A DNA stretch of 64,000 bases from NCBI GenBank assembly GCA_018292915.2, contig JACVVK020000463.1:352001-416000 (forward strand), written 5' to 3'. A program made the position numbers and the translations under genes. The stretch's first letter is position 1; each line of letters starts with the position of its first letter. The notes below the pieces were generated by a model. It was given only the letters and a program-made list of their open reading frames with translations. It was not told the origin of the DNA and searched no databases. This DNA comes from Batillaria attramentaria (Eukaryota > Mollusca > Gastropoda > Batillariidae). Below are positions 20,540 to 29,639 of this stretch, piece after piece.

Positions 20540-21298
20540 TCTTCCTTTCCCACTTTTTTAAGTTTGAATGTATGTCTCGACTGGGCATAATTCCATGGTT
20601 ACCGTTACTGGGGATTTTGTTTGTCAAAATCAAATGTTACGATTTTGAATTAAAAGGTTTTATATTTTTCTTGTTGTCTACGAATTTCTCACTGATTTTC
20701 AATGTTAAAAAAAAATGCTGATATCTCCGGTCTACGATTTCTCACTGATTTTCAAGGTTTAAAAACCATTTTCAATCTATATCTTCGTCCGGTATTATGT
20801 AGTGCACAGACAGCAATCTCTTTGTTTGACTATTTTTTGCAGAAAATAAAATAGATCTGATTGATTGATAATGCCGTTCAAAAGAAAAATCACATGAAAT
20901 AAAATGAATAATAAATAAATACTGATAAGAAGAAATGAAACCAGTCTCTGATTCTTTCCTTTCTTTTCTCTGAAATTGCTGGTAACATTACTAACAAGGA
21001 TTTGTGGAAACCGAAACCGAAACTAGCTTCACAAGCGTCAATATATCTGCTTGGGATCGTCACAGAAAAGTCCCTGGCGCTGTCGACCTGTATGCAGGAG
21101 TATTTTAGCCATTGGCATATAAGTTCAGCGCATTTTCAAATGTTCTTTCACTGATTGGCCAGTAGTTTCGGCTGTAGAGGTGGACACACATTTTTAACCA
21201 CAGACACACACACACACACAGACAGACAGAGAAACACACAAAACCTCGTTCCCATTCTAAAGCCTGTTAAAACTGGGAGTACAAAAACGGGTGCTCAC
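20540..21298. other. Remainder of the integrase intron
   Basis: AT-rich, with repeats of CTGATTTTCAATGTTAAAAA near 20690-20760 and a short (CA)n at 21207-21222. No gene seen. Confidence 0.45.
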
Positions 21299-21565
21299 CT
21301 TCTTATACGTCTTGTTCATCCCCAAATGTCCTCCGCTCACATAGTTGTCATGAAACTCTTGCAATATCTCTGGAACCTGGCTCCTCTTTGCCACGAGGAT
21401 TCCGTCGTGGTAGAGCACATCCTCTCGAATTGTGTATTTTGCAGCAGTCTTTCTCAACTGTCTCTTTTTAACTTTAGTCACATCACGGTTTTCCCCTTTC
21501 GCGGTCAGAGGGTAAGTGCCATTTTTCAAATAGTTCAACACGTTGTCATACAGAGTGTCGTCCAT
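21299..21565 (-). CDS. Ginger/GIN1-like integrase, first exon
   Basis: Starts MDDTLYDNVLNYLKNGTYPL, continues KRQLRKTAAKYTIREDVLYH and carries the two His of the zinc-binding domain in FHDNYVSGGHLGMNKTYKK, ending at AAGAAG|GTGAGC in phase 0. The NGTYP...RRxAxxY...LxYxDG pattern is that of Ginger transposases and GIN1. Splicing to 20211 restores the H-H-C-C zinc site across the intron. The frame extends upstream to 21643 with no better start; the ATG at 21565 was chosen because similarity begins there. Confidence 0.7.
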
Positions 21566-21667
21566 GATGATAGTCAATGAAAAACGAAGACTGGCTGACG
21601 GAATGCATTGTCGTGTACTTATAATTATAGGCATGTTTGACACGAGTCACGTGACGTGTCAAGAAGC

Positions 21668-21818
21668 GTGGCGACCGTTTTCTCATCCCACAAAAAAAAA
21701 AAAAAAGAGAAAATAAATCTAAACTTTTAAAAGTGATTTAACTTCGTAGATTTGCCGTTCTATGTAGACTATACTTTTGTTTTTTAGTGGCGACCGTTTT
21801 CTCATCCCACAAAAAAAA
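21668..21818. repeat. Direct repeat GTGGCGACCGTTTTCTCATC (two copies)
   Basis: A unit of about 40 bp at 21668 and again at 21787, the second lying in the loop of the inverted repeat below. Confidence 0.75.
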
Positions 21819-21896
21819 GAGAAAATAAAAAACAAAAGTATAGGCTACATAGAACGGCAAATCTACGAAGTTAAATCACTTTTAAAAGTTTAGATT
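21716..21896. repeat. Near-perfect 70-bp inverted repeat
   Basis: Left arm 21716-21785 and right arm 21827-21896 pair with a single mismatch around a 41-bp loop. Arms begin AATCTAAACTTTTAAAAGTG. Could be a fold-back element or the result of a template-switch duplication. Confidence 0.85.
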
Positions 21897-21983
21897 TGAC
21901 ACTGTAACCTTGACCCAGTTCAAGATCATCTTGAATAACATCTCTGTACAAAAATGAAAATAATTATACATATAACGAAAGAG

Positions 21984-22072
21984 GTGTGTGTGTTTGCATG
22001 CGTGCGTGCGTGCGTGCGTGAGTGAGTGTGCACGCGTGCGTGCGTGCGTGCATAATGTGTGTGTGTGTGTGT
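21984..22072. repeat. (TG)n and (TGCG)n tracts
   Basis: Mixed GT and GCGT microsatellites. Confidence 0.9.
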
Positions 22073-22560
22073 TTGAGAGATGGGGGGAGAAAGTGTGGGG
22101 GGCGAGAGAGTGAGAGAGATCCAGAGTCACGTTTTCTACTGAGTTGACACACACTATAACAATAAAGTTTAAAAAAAATACTGACATAGCTCTACATTGG
22201 TTTTGGATGCGAGGGGGGACCAAAATCGCCCAGGGGGACCAGTCGAAAACGAGGCTGGATGTCTAAGGGGGGACCATTATAGAGCAGTTTTTGCCACGAA
22301 TTGGTCCCCCGGGGGACTACTTCAGAGGGGGGACCGGACCGGATCCTACACCGGCCACCCTCTCAGTGCTCTCATCCCTGTCCTGTCTCTCCTTCTCCTC
22401 TGCTAACTCCGGGAGTTTGTCTCCACTCGGTCCCCCAGCTCGACGAAGGCGTCAAACTCTGATGTAGTCATCTCTGCTGATCTTTTGGGCTTTATGTTCT
22501 CACCCGGCTGGCCTACACAAATTCATAATATCCAACACAGGATCCACTGGCAATTCTGTG
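22073..22560. other. G-rich repeat and unassigned sequence
   Basis: Around 22208-22350 the motif GGGGGGACC recurs with its complement GGTCCCCC, giving a short imperfect inverted repeat. On the minus strand near 22470 a short frame reads MTTSEFDAFVELGDR; no gene identified. Confidence 0.35.
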
Positions 22561-22900
22561 CCTTGGGTTGCTGCTGCATTCAGTTCAAATTTCTGGACTT
22601 CCTGGTACGAGGTACGAGGTACAGAAACCCAGACGATTGAGCGTCTCCACTAGGAATCTGGATCCGAACATATGGTGAACTTTAACTCCAAGCCTGAGCA
22701 GCAAAGGTGCGTGGACTGTACGTGGCCGGGATGCCTGAAGAACAGCCTGACCCAGGGATGCAATCTTCAGGTCACTGTCCTTGCTCAAAATGACTGCTTT
22801 TAACAGCGTCCTGAGAGAGGGGGGGCAGGTAATCCATTTGTTTCCCCCCATTGTCATGGACAAAACGTGGTTCTTCAAACATCTCCGACGCATCAGTACG
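22560..22900 (-). pseudogene. Fragment of a dispersed invertebrate protein family (IASLGQAVLQASRPR)
   Basis: The minus frame reads ILSKDSDLKIASLGQAVLQA, LLRLGVKVHHMFGSRFLVET and LNRLGFCTSY, continuing in another frame towards EFELNAAATQGTE-like residues at about 22560. I recognise this as a recurring sequence in mollusc and cnidarian genomes without a known function. An adjacent frame (EEPRFVHDNGGKQMDYL) shows that the copy is frame-broken. Confidence 0.4.
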
Positions 22901-23202
22901 GCATCTCACACGCGCGATGCGCTCCACGAAAATGTTAAAAAAAAAAAAAAAAAAATCTAGTGTCAGGATTTTCATGGACTTTTCACAATTGATAGTGGGA
23001 ATGTCGAGGAAGAGTAATACAGAAAACAAAAATTCTAAAGGAATTAGTGTGAACTAAACAGTTAAATGTACTGGGTTACAACATCGCTGAAAACGTTGCG
23101 ATTAGGTGGCCAAATCTCCGCTTTCTCAAAGCCTTTCACAGCATTTGCCACTCCTGATGCAAGGCTGAAAGCCTGGGCGAGCTAAGTGGCAATTTCACGC
23201 GA

Positions 23203-23640
23203 TTAAACGCACCTTCCAGGATGAGTTCTCATGAATTTGTCAACAGCCTGGTTGAAGTATGTCGAGAGTGGCTTGAAGTATGTCAGATCCAGCGGCTGCA
23301 TACAATGGCTGCAGTGTGGTGGAAGGGAAAGCATGACCGCTCCATGCTCAGCAGGAAGCTCGACAGCCCGGAGATTGCCTGTGTGGCTGACGTGTCCATC
23401 AGGGACAAGCAGAACAGGTAACATCTTTGAAGGTTTTGTGTTGCTTATGAAATGCTCCAGCCACAGGCAAAACGTGTCCTTGTCCATCCAGCCTTTGTCT
23501 TGCACGGCAAATCCAGTGCCAGGCGGCGCTCCTGTCTTTAGTTCATCCCTTTTGTAGATGAGAAAAGGCGGAAGGTAGTTGCCACTTGCAGTGATGCAGC
23601 ACACACTGGTGCCGCTTGTGCCCCTTTCTGCGCTTGTAAT
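23203..23640 (-). pseudogene. Tigger/pogo DDE transposase, C-terminal catalytic half
   Basis: Reads MCCITASGNYLPPFLIYKRD, then GWMDKDTFCLWLEHFI, the catalytic block VLLVPDGHVSHTGN and LSLPPHCSHCMQPLDLTYFK. DGHxSH followed by LPPHxxHxxQPLD is the diagnostic end of DDE_1 (CENP-B/pogo) transposases. The N-terminal half is not attached; the frame ends at HPGRCV. Confidence 0.75.
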
Positions 23641-23997
23641 AGCACCGACTTGATGCTTTCACATTGGTGCCAGCAACCTATGGCTTGCAAATCTGAAATC
23701 AAATCTCAAGTCTGAGCTAAATCTGAAAATGCAGCCCGCTCAGGATTGGTTAAATGTAGCAGTGTTTTATGGTATCTTGCCTGATTTGTCTGTTCTCGAG
23801 TTACATGTATAATATATACCACGTATACATACACACACACATTATATGTGTCTACACACTTTTTTAGGCACGGTTATCTTTAACTTACTTTTCCAAACGT
23901 TTTGCTCATCAATTAAGAAACTTGGCATAAGAAGGAATGTCACTGGTATGTGTGTGAGAGAGGGGGGTTATGTTTTAAGTGTCCTTGAAACTCCAAA

Positions 23998-24072
23998 GCC
24001 TCGTCCTAGCCGCGAAATAGTCTTTGTTGCTTTGCGCGGCGTTAAGCCCTTACTAACTAACCAACCAACCAA
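23998..24072 (+). repeat. Hairpin-tail retroposon copy
   Basis: CCGCGAAATAGTC, GCTTTGCGCGGCG, GTTAAGCCC then a CTAACTAACCAACCAACC tail. Confidence 0.65.
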
Positions 24073-24382
24073 CCAAAGCCTCGTCCATATGGATTTCATT
24101 CAAACTCTTTCCCTTGAGATCTTTCCACGCTCAGCAGCAAGTAGCAGATGACTCACCTTGGCTAACTGGTAAGAGTCTTGGGGCAGCCGGTAATACTCCC
24201 CGTGCACAGAAATATTGTGACCCAGGAATCCACAGACCTGCTCAAGTTCATGGCCATTAAGGTTCAGAAGCTGCGTTACAGTGGCGAGGTGTTGTCTCAG
24301 TTTTGTGCTTGTGATGTCTTGCGGGTTTTTAGCACCACTGTGCTGAACAGCTTCTCTGAGGCACCGGTGACCTTCAATGTAA

Positions 24383-24870
24383 TCAATGGAAACTGTCGCC
24401 CTGTTCCTCCTCTACTGTGTCACCATGTTCCTCCTCTGCAGTGTCACATGGGGGTTTCTTAAGCAGGAACATTTGAATTGCATGTATGTGTTTACATGGT
24501 AGATTCCTGGTTAGAAAATCTGCACATGTGCAGGAGAACTTACGAACACAGACACTGCAGTCTGGGCATTTCAATTGACATGGGCATGAGGAAAACAACA
24601 TACCCATATAAAGAAACAGTGTGATCTCATCCTCTGGAGAGTCCTTGCGCTGCAAGCGGCCATTCTGCACAGGAGCTATCAGCTTGCAGACGCCCCTGAC
24701 AGAATCTTTTCTCCTGGTGATCTTGTCACCATCACACGCAAAGCGCATGATGATACGGATCACGTTCTCGTCTTGGTTGAGTATGGGCTGATTCTCTGGG
24801 AGATCCATCACATACTCGACCACTTTGGCAACAGTCCTGATGCAGCCATCTCGACTTGGCACCTCTTCCA
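24383..24870 (-). pseudogene. SWIM zinc-finger protein fragment
   Basis: The frame has a helical first part (IRTVAKVVEYVMDLPENQPI) and then CPDCSVCVRKFSCTCADFLT with NLPCKHIHAIQMF. C-x-C...C-x-H is the SWIM zinc finger, common in MULE-type transposases and in orphan transposon-linked proteins. It ends in an acidic EEEHGDTVEEEQGD. No DDE domain was found in front of it. Confidence 0.5.
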
Positions 24871-24992
24871 CACACACACACAAAAATGCAATTAGCCAAT
24901 TTTTAGCATTGCTTCACAATCTAACGAATAGTCAGTCAATCACAACCAACAAGAGAAATGACAGTAGGGGCAGTGACTCTTGTCTTCTACTA

Positions 24993-25150
24993 AAGGTCAT
25001 GCATGCGATATACTGGACTTGCCCTGATAGGAATTATGTTGTCATGTAGCCAGTCTCAGTGCCTCTTCTTGGAGTTGACCGCGGGGAGGGGGGGGGGGGG
25101 GGGGAGAGATATCCTTCAACGCCGCATCATGTCAGAGGGCCTGGAGAGCC
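24993..25150. repeat. Left part of a repeat shared with 15658-15790
   Basis: Same blocks (CATGCATGCGATATACTGGA, GTAGCCAGTCTCAGTGCC, GAGTTGACCG, G-run), with an empty site where the 62-bp retroposon sits in the other copy. Confidence 0.65.
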
Positions 25151-25420
25151 GTGTTGGGGATCCTGTGGCGGTCTTTTACTTCCAGGATTCTTTGTTTAAG
25201 CCGCTCCCTAGCTTGTCTTCCAGACCATCGTCTGCTGGATTGTCGACTCCAAGCAAAGTGAACTGTACATCCTTTGCATCTTTTTTCGAAGGTAGCACAT
25301 TCACGCTAGTGACATCTGTCGAAAAGTTAGCACATATTCTTTGGAAGAGGCTCTTAAACTGTTGTATCCGCTTGTATCTTCCCTGACATCTTGAATTTCT
25401 TGAAGGTCAACAAAGTTAAT
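25150..25420 (-). repeat. Repeated coding module, copy 4
   Basis: Same module as 3653-4025, with a small deletion near 25220 that breaks the frame and a changed start of the FSTDVTSVNVQLS part. Confidence 0.5.
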
Positions 25421-25475
25421 CTTGTACAGGAGCTCGTTTAAGCTACACACATTTTAAACATCTGCTCACTGCTAG

Positions 25476-25524
<49 letters not shown>
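25476..25524. repeat. Poly-C tract, 49 bp
   Basis: Uninterrupted C run on +. May be mis-sized by sequencing. Confidence 0.9.
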
Positions 25525-25559
25525 ATTGCGATTCTATGTGTCAGCGCTTTCTTGTGATT

Positions 25560-25675
25560 ATTTTGCTCTACTGACACTGTCGTCTGGCCTTGATTTAAGC
25601 TGGACATATTTTATATTTTAAAGGACCTGCCAGTAAGGCACTCTGTAAAGCCGTGAAATAGTCTTTGTTGCTGAG
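25560..25675 (+). repeat. Hairpin-tail retroposon copy
   Basis: AAGCTGGACATATTTTATAT, GGACCTGCCAGTAAGGCAC and a decayed hairpin block that stops at GTTGCTGAG. Confidence 0.6.
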
Positions 25676-26503
25676 ATAGGTCGGAAGTTATTGACATCCG
25701 TGAGATCCTTTGTTTTAGGTAGGGGGATTACTTTGGCAGTTTTAAACTCAACTGGGAAGGCGTTATGCACTTCTTTTAGGGCACTAGCAGCCGTCATCAA
25801 CAATTTTTGTTCATTTTGAAGCCGCAAGTTTGCTCTCTTCGCTGGATGGTCCATCAGTGACCAAATTTCAGGGTTCACCTTCGCTACCTTTAGGTCGCAA
25901 TTGGCTGGCCTTTTGTGCCTTTCAGACTTTTCTTTAATTTTTTCCTCGGTCATCTTTCCTTTTCTCATCGTATTCACGATATTTGCAAGCTTTTCTGGGA
26001 TCTCTTCTCCCATTTCATCTTCTAACTCAAACTCTTGTTGGATGTCATCCAACCCCCAGCCATCTGACAAATCAGCCTTTGCTGTACCGCTATGAGGATC
26101 GCTTTCAAGAGGCGTCTCCTCCAACTCTTCAATCTCCCCATCAAGAGAGTCCTCTCTTCTACGTTTTTCAGTGTTTTGAGGAAATTCATCATCTTCATGT
26201 TCGGATGTGTCATCCCTGTTAGTTTTATTGTCACTCAGACAAGTGTGAGACCCCAGTGTCGGGGCAAGAGTTTTTAGGATGCGCTCATTTTGGCGCTTCA
26301 TTTCCTCCCATTCCAAAGCTGGGACGGCGACCACTTCTTTTCTACTCCCCTTGTTTTTCTTCTCGTGTCGAGAACTTTGTGGGGAATCACAGGTTTCTTG
26401 CCCGAGTCAGGCATTTTCGTTTGTGAGTGGGGTGGTTATCTCCTCCAACAGAAGATCATCGTCCCCCTTTAGGTTTGCCCGAGGCGCATTTTCTTCCTCC
26501 ATT
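25676..26503 (-). pseudogene. Retroelement ORF: charged gag-like region joined to LINE RT fragment
   Basis: From ATG at 26503 (MEEENAPRANLKGDDDLLLE) one frame runs to 25676 with a single in-frame TGA after TNENA. It is very acidic, with EWEEMKRQNERILKTLAPTL and a conserved-looking VNPEIWSLMDHPAKRANLRL. Near its end it reads FPVEFKTAKVIPLPKTKD and NNFRPIS, the first block of a non-LTR reverse transcriptase. The join between the two parts is in frame but probably secondary. The first part resembles capsid-like ORFs of unclassified retroelements; I cannot name the family. Confidence 0.45.
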
Positions 26504-26799
26504 GATAAACTTCGTGAATTAACTCACTATCCTATACATAAAGGAAAATATTTTCTCAAAGATTTTGGAAAAAATACTTCAAACCTTAGAAGGATGTCCC
26601 TGGATTAAGCGGATTCTACATTTCAAACGGAGCCGATGGGAAAAAAAAACGTGGCAATGGCGGTCGGAAGCATACACGATATGGCGGTTCTGGGCATGCG
26701 CATCTCATATATCCTGTAGTTTCGGGAAACTACACGAAATGGAATTCTGTGATATAGCTTTAATCCCAGAGTATTTCACAGACTTGGAAGAAATTACTC

Positions 26800-26966
26800 T
26801 TGTATGGATCTCCTTTAAGTCTCACAAATTTTTAATGTATATTTACATCGTGTTTTAAGCTGAGCTTTTTATGTTTTAAAAGACCTGGCAAGGTGGGACT
26901 CGGGTTAGCCGCGAACTAGTCTTTGTTGCTTGCGCGGCGTTAAGCCCTAAATAACTAACTAACTTT
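26800..26966 (+). repeat. Hairpin-tail retroposon copy
   Basis: Long copy: TTTTTAATGTATATTTACAT, GACCTGGCAAGGTGGGACTC, hairpin block, GTTAAGCCCTAAATAACTAA tail. Confidence 0.75.
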
Positions 26967-27329
26967 CTAAAATGAATCAAGATTTTGTTCTTAAACTCCG
27001 CAACGCTAATGTATTTGTTCTCCTTCACTTTGCAATAAATTTCCATCTCGACTCTTTAAGACTCTCTTGTTAGGTAAACGTTGGTCAAAGACAGACAAGG
27101 CGAGACAAACACGGCAGGGGTTCACAGTCAGTATTTATTGACAGATATATTATGTGATTAACGAATTAAACCAATCACGGTTAGGCTCTGACCATCACTG
27201 AGTATTACACCACTATCAGGTCGTAACGTTGTAGACGATTGGCTCACGATTTTAAAACTTTCTGTCAATCAAAATCGCCCACTCGCTAATGACTGGTCAA
27301 AAGTTTTAAACACACCGAATGACATCCTG
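26967..27329. other. No gene seen
   Basis: AT-rich sequence between two repeat copies. Confidence 0.4.
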
Positions 27330-27446
27330 TTTTATTGAATGCTCTTTTATTTTTAATGACCTGGCAGAAAGGGTCCTCGCTTAGCCGCGAAATAGTCCTT
27401 GTAGCTTGCGCGGCGTAAAGCACCAAATAACTAACTAACTAACTCG
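27330..27446 (+). repeat. Hairpin-tail retroposon copy
   Basis: GACCTGGCAGAAAGGGTCCT, hairpin block, AAATAACTAACTAACTAACT tail. Confidence 0.7.
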
Positions 27447-27519
27447 TGCTTTCTTTCTTTGAAAAAGCTTAGATTAATAATGTTTTATCATATTCAAAGA
27501 AAATAAGGGCATGTTACCT

Positions 27520-27668
27520 GCCTTTTCCTCAGCTCCGCAGCAATTGCAGCGTAGACCCCGTTAACGTTTTTGTAGGGGTTTCTCTGCAGGACTTTCTGAC
27601 AAGCATGATATCCATTCGGGGGTAAAAGTAAGTTCTTGAGATCTTTTTCGCTGATTCGTCTGCCATCT
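27520..27668 (-). CDS. Possible exon of unknown protein
   Basis: Between an upstream SINE and a donor-like GTAACATG the minus frame reads RRISEKDLKNLLLPPNGYHA and NPYKNVNGVYAAIAAELRKR. It is rich in ordinary codons but I recognise no domain. Confidence 0.25.
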
Positions 27669-27689
27669 GTGGAATGAAACGAGAGGGTG

Positions 27690-27857
27690 GGTGTTTGGGA
27701 GTTTAACGTCCTTTTCCACCACATAAGGGTGATATCAAAGACGGGGCATCGAGAAAAAAGGCTAGCACAAATATTTGGCCCCAGCCGGCGGGATTCGAAC
27801 TCACGACCCGAGCATTGAGAGTCCAACGCTCTACCATTCGGCCACCCCGGCTCCCCG
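27690..27857 (-). mobile_element. tRNA-derived SINE, full length
   Basis: On the minus strand a tRNA-like head (GGCCGAATGGTAGAGCGTTG as A box, GAGTTCGAATCCC as B box) is followed by a body with GCCAGCACAAATATTTGGCC in complement and an end AAACTCCCAAACACCCACCC. First of about eleven copies in the window. Confidence 0.85.
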
Positions 27858-27989
27858 GAATGAAACGAGAACAGGAAAAAACAACAACAACAACAAAACA
27901 AGAAGTCGCATTCCCAAGTTGGTCAATGCGCATAGTGCAATTTTAGCAAAGAAAGAAACAAACAAACAAAATGGTGAAGGGGTGAGGGA

Positions 27990-28532
27990 GGAAAGGAGAC
28001 ATGGTAGACAATGCATTAAAGTGCCAAGAAGATGGTATTGGGGTGGGAGCACTCCGTTTTGTAGTTTTCTGCGCAGGGGACTGTTAAAGAAAACCCTGCT
28101 GTCATGAACAGATCCTGGCCAGCCTGCACAGACATCAATGAAAAGCAGACTTTTGGTGCACACAGCCTGCAACTGAATGCTCGGTCGTCCTTTCCTGTTG
28201 ATGTAGGCATCGCGATCTTCTGACGGACCAAGAATATTTATGTATGTCCCATCAATTGCTCCAACAACCCCAGGAAAGCCGCATCTTTCACCAAACTGCT
28301 CAGCCAAGGCTGGCAATTGTCCATGTCCTGGCCACTTGATAACATCATTATGCAGCTCAGTCAGAGCAGTGCAGACCATCATAACAACCTGATGGAGGGT
28401 CCCCTTGTTTATGGCAAATCGGTCAGCGACATCCCTGTATGAATCTTTGTTGCTGATCATCCATATTGTTGCCAGCAGCTTCTTCTCAACAGTGTCAGTG
28501 TCCTCTCTTTGGGAAGTTGGGGTGCTATCCAT
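27990..28532 (-). pseudogene. Second Harbinger transposase, truncated
   Basis: Starts MDSTPTSQREDTDTVEKKLL, then YRDVADRFAINKGTLHQVVM (helix-turn-helix), the first catalytic Asp in GVVGAIDGTYINI, and GWPGSVHDSRVFFNS, all typical of HARBI1-like nucleases. It reads to LPPQYHLLG and then loses similarity where the second Asp block (GDSAYP) should follow. The rest is not found to the left, where a SINE lies. Subfamily differs from the 8-14 kb element. Confidence 0.72.
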
Positions 28533-28714
28533 TCACACAGCTCCTGTGCACAATAAACAAAACACATCATGCGCATTGCTTAGCACATCCACAAACGTTA
28601 AGGTCTACTCATTTAATTACAACTGTCTAATATAATTTCAGTATTAACTGGGATGGTTCACTGTGTATAATGCATATAATTTATATAAAATCACCCCCTC
28701 TTGACTGCAGATGT

Positions 28715-29238
28715 TTATTGAGGGTCCCTCTTGTAGGGAAAGATCAGGAGAGGCTGTGCATACTGGCCGTTGGCAGAGATGCAGGCCAAGACGGTGACTT
28801 GTTGCCTGGATCCGCTCGTGACAGAGTAGACGTGTTTGGTGCCTGTCTGGCTGATTACTCGCTTTGTCTTAAGGCAGACACTGAAGCCCGATTCATCTGC
28901 ATTAAAAATACGGTCAGGAGATGTCAGGATGGAGGCGTCTTCACCGTCTAAGTAGTCCTTCATCTCCTGGAACCAGGCCTGCAATCTGTCCTTCGATACC
29001 ACAGCTCTCTCCTTCCCCCCAACGCGTGTGAAGTCCGCTCTGCCACTTGAGGGTGGCGCTTAAAGAAGGCCTGTACCCAGTCTTTTCCTGGCCTGTTGTT
29101 TTTGAAGATGGTCGTCGCTCCCCTTTCATCCAGGATCTTCTTCGCCATGTCCTTCAGATCCTCCCTCGTTCCCCCGAAGCCGCGCTTTAAGAGCTCCACC
29201 AGCCAGTCCACCAGCTTCTGCTCATCCTTGCTGGACAT
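28715..29238 (-). pseudogene. Tigger/pogo transposase, N-terminal half with frameshift
   Basis: From 29238 (MSSKDEQKLVDWLVELLKRG) the frame carries the CENP-B-type helix-turn-helix: NRPGKDWVQAFFKRHPQVAE and RTSHALGG. At about 29010 the frame shifts and continues VVSKDRLQAWFQEM, FNADESGFSVCLKTKRVISQ (first catalytic Asp) and SRQQVTVLACISANGQY, ending at IFPYKRDPQ. Together with 23203-23640, a different copy, these cover both halves of a DDE_1 transposase. The frameshift and loss of the C-terminus make it inactive. Confidence 0.75.
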
Positions 29239-29355
29239 GACAGTTTGAAGAAAAATGTTGAAAAGAAAACAGTTTCATCTCAATGGTATCTTGTAGTGTG
29301 GACGTAGGCGTTGCATCTAGCTGCAGCTTCTGTGATAACTCAGCGTCTCTGATTC

Positions 29356-29610
29356 CTACCACAAGTCTGTCTCTGATGTAAAATTCATGTGACGAGTCAC
29401 AACTTGTGGAACTGCTGACCTGTGAAGAATGCCACAGTATGAGAACCCATACATCTTTGGGGCAAAATGGTTCAGTACAGAGTTGAACCCTTCAATGGAT
29501 GCTGTCTGGGGTCCAGTTGACAACATGGGGACATCCTTCATCATCTGACGGGACTCCAGAAAGTAACTGGAGAGGTTAAAGCTGCATGTACACGTCGCAT
29601 ACTTCATCAT
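29356..29610 (-). pseudogene. Fragment with LSTGPQTASIEGFNSVLNHF motif
   Basis: The frame reads VPMLSTGPQTASIEGFNSVL and FAPKMYGFSYCGILHR. The pattern of a conserved S-x-E-x-F-x-S-V-L-N-H-F-A-P-K block is known to me from dispersed, unnamed transposon-like proteins; no function can be given. Confidence 0.35.
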
Positions 29611-29639
29611 GGTCTTATCTCATAGGACATACTGAGTAA

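Noticed and set aside
19327..21565. Ordinary Ty3 integrase
   Set aside because: The intron inside the zinc-binding domain and the N-terminal NGTYP...AAKY block point to Ginger/GIN1; no reverse transcriptase or LTR is nearby.
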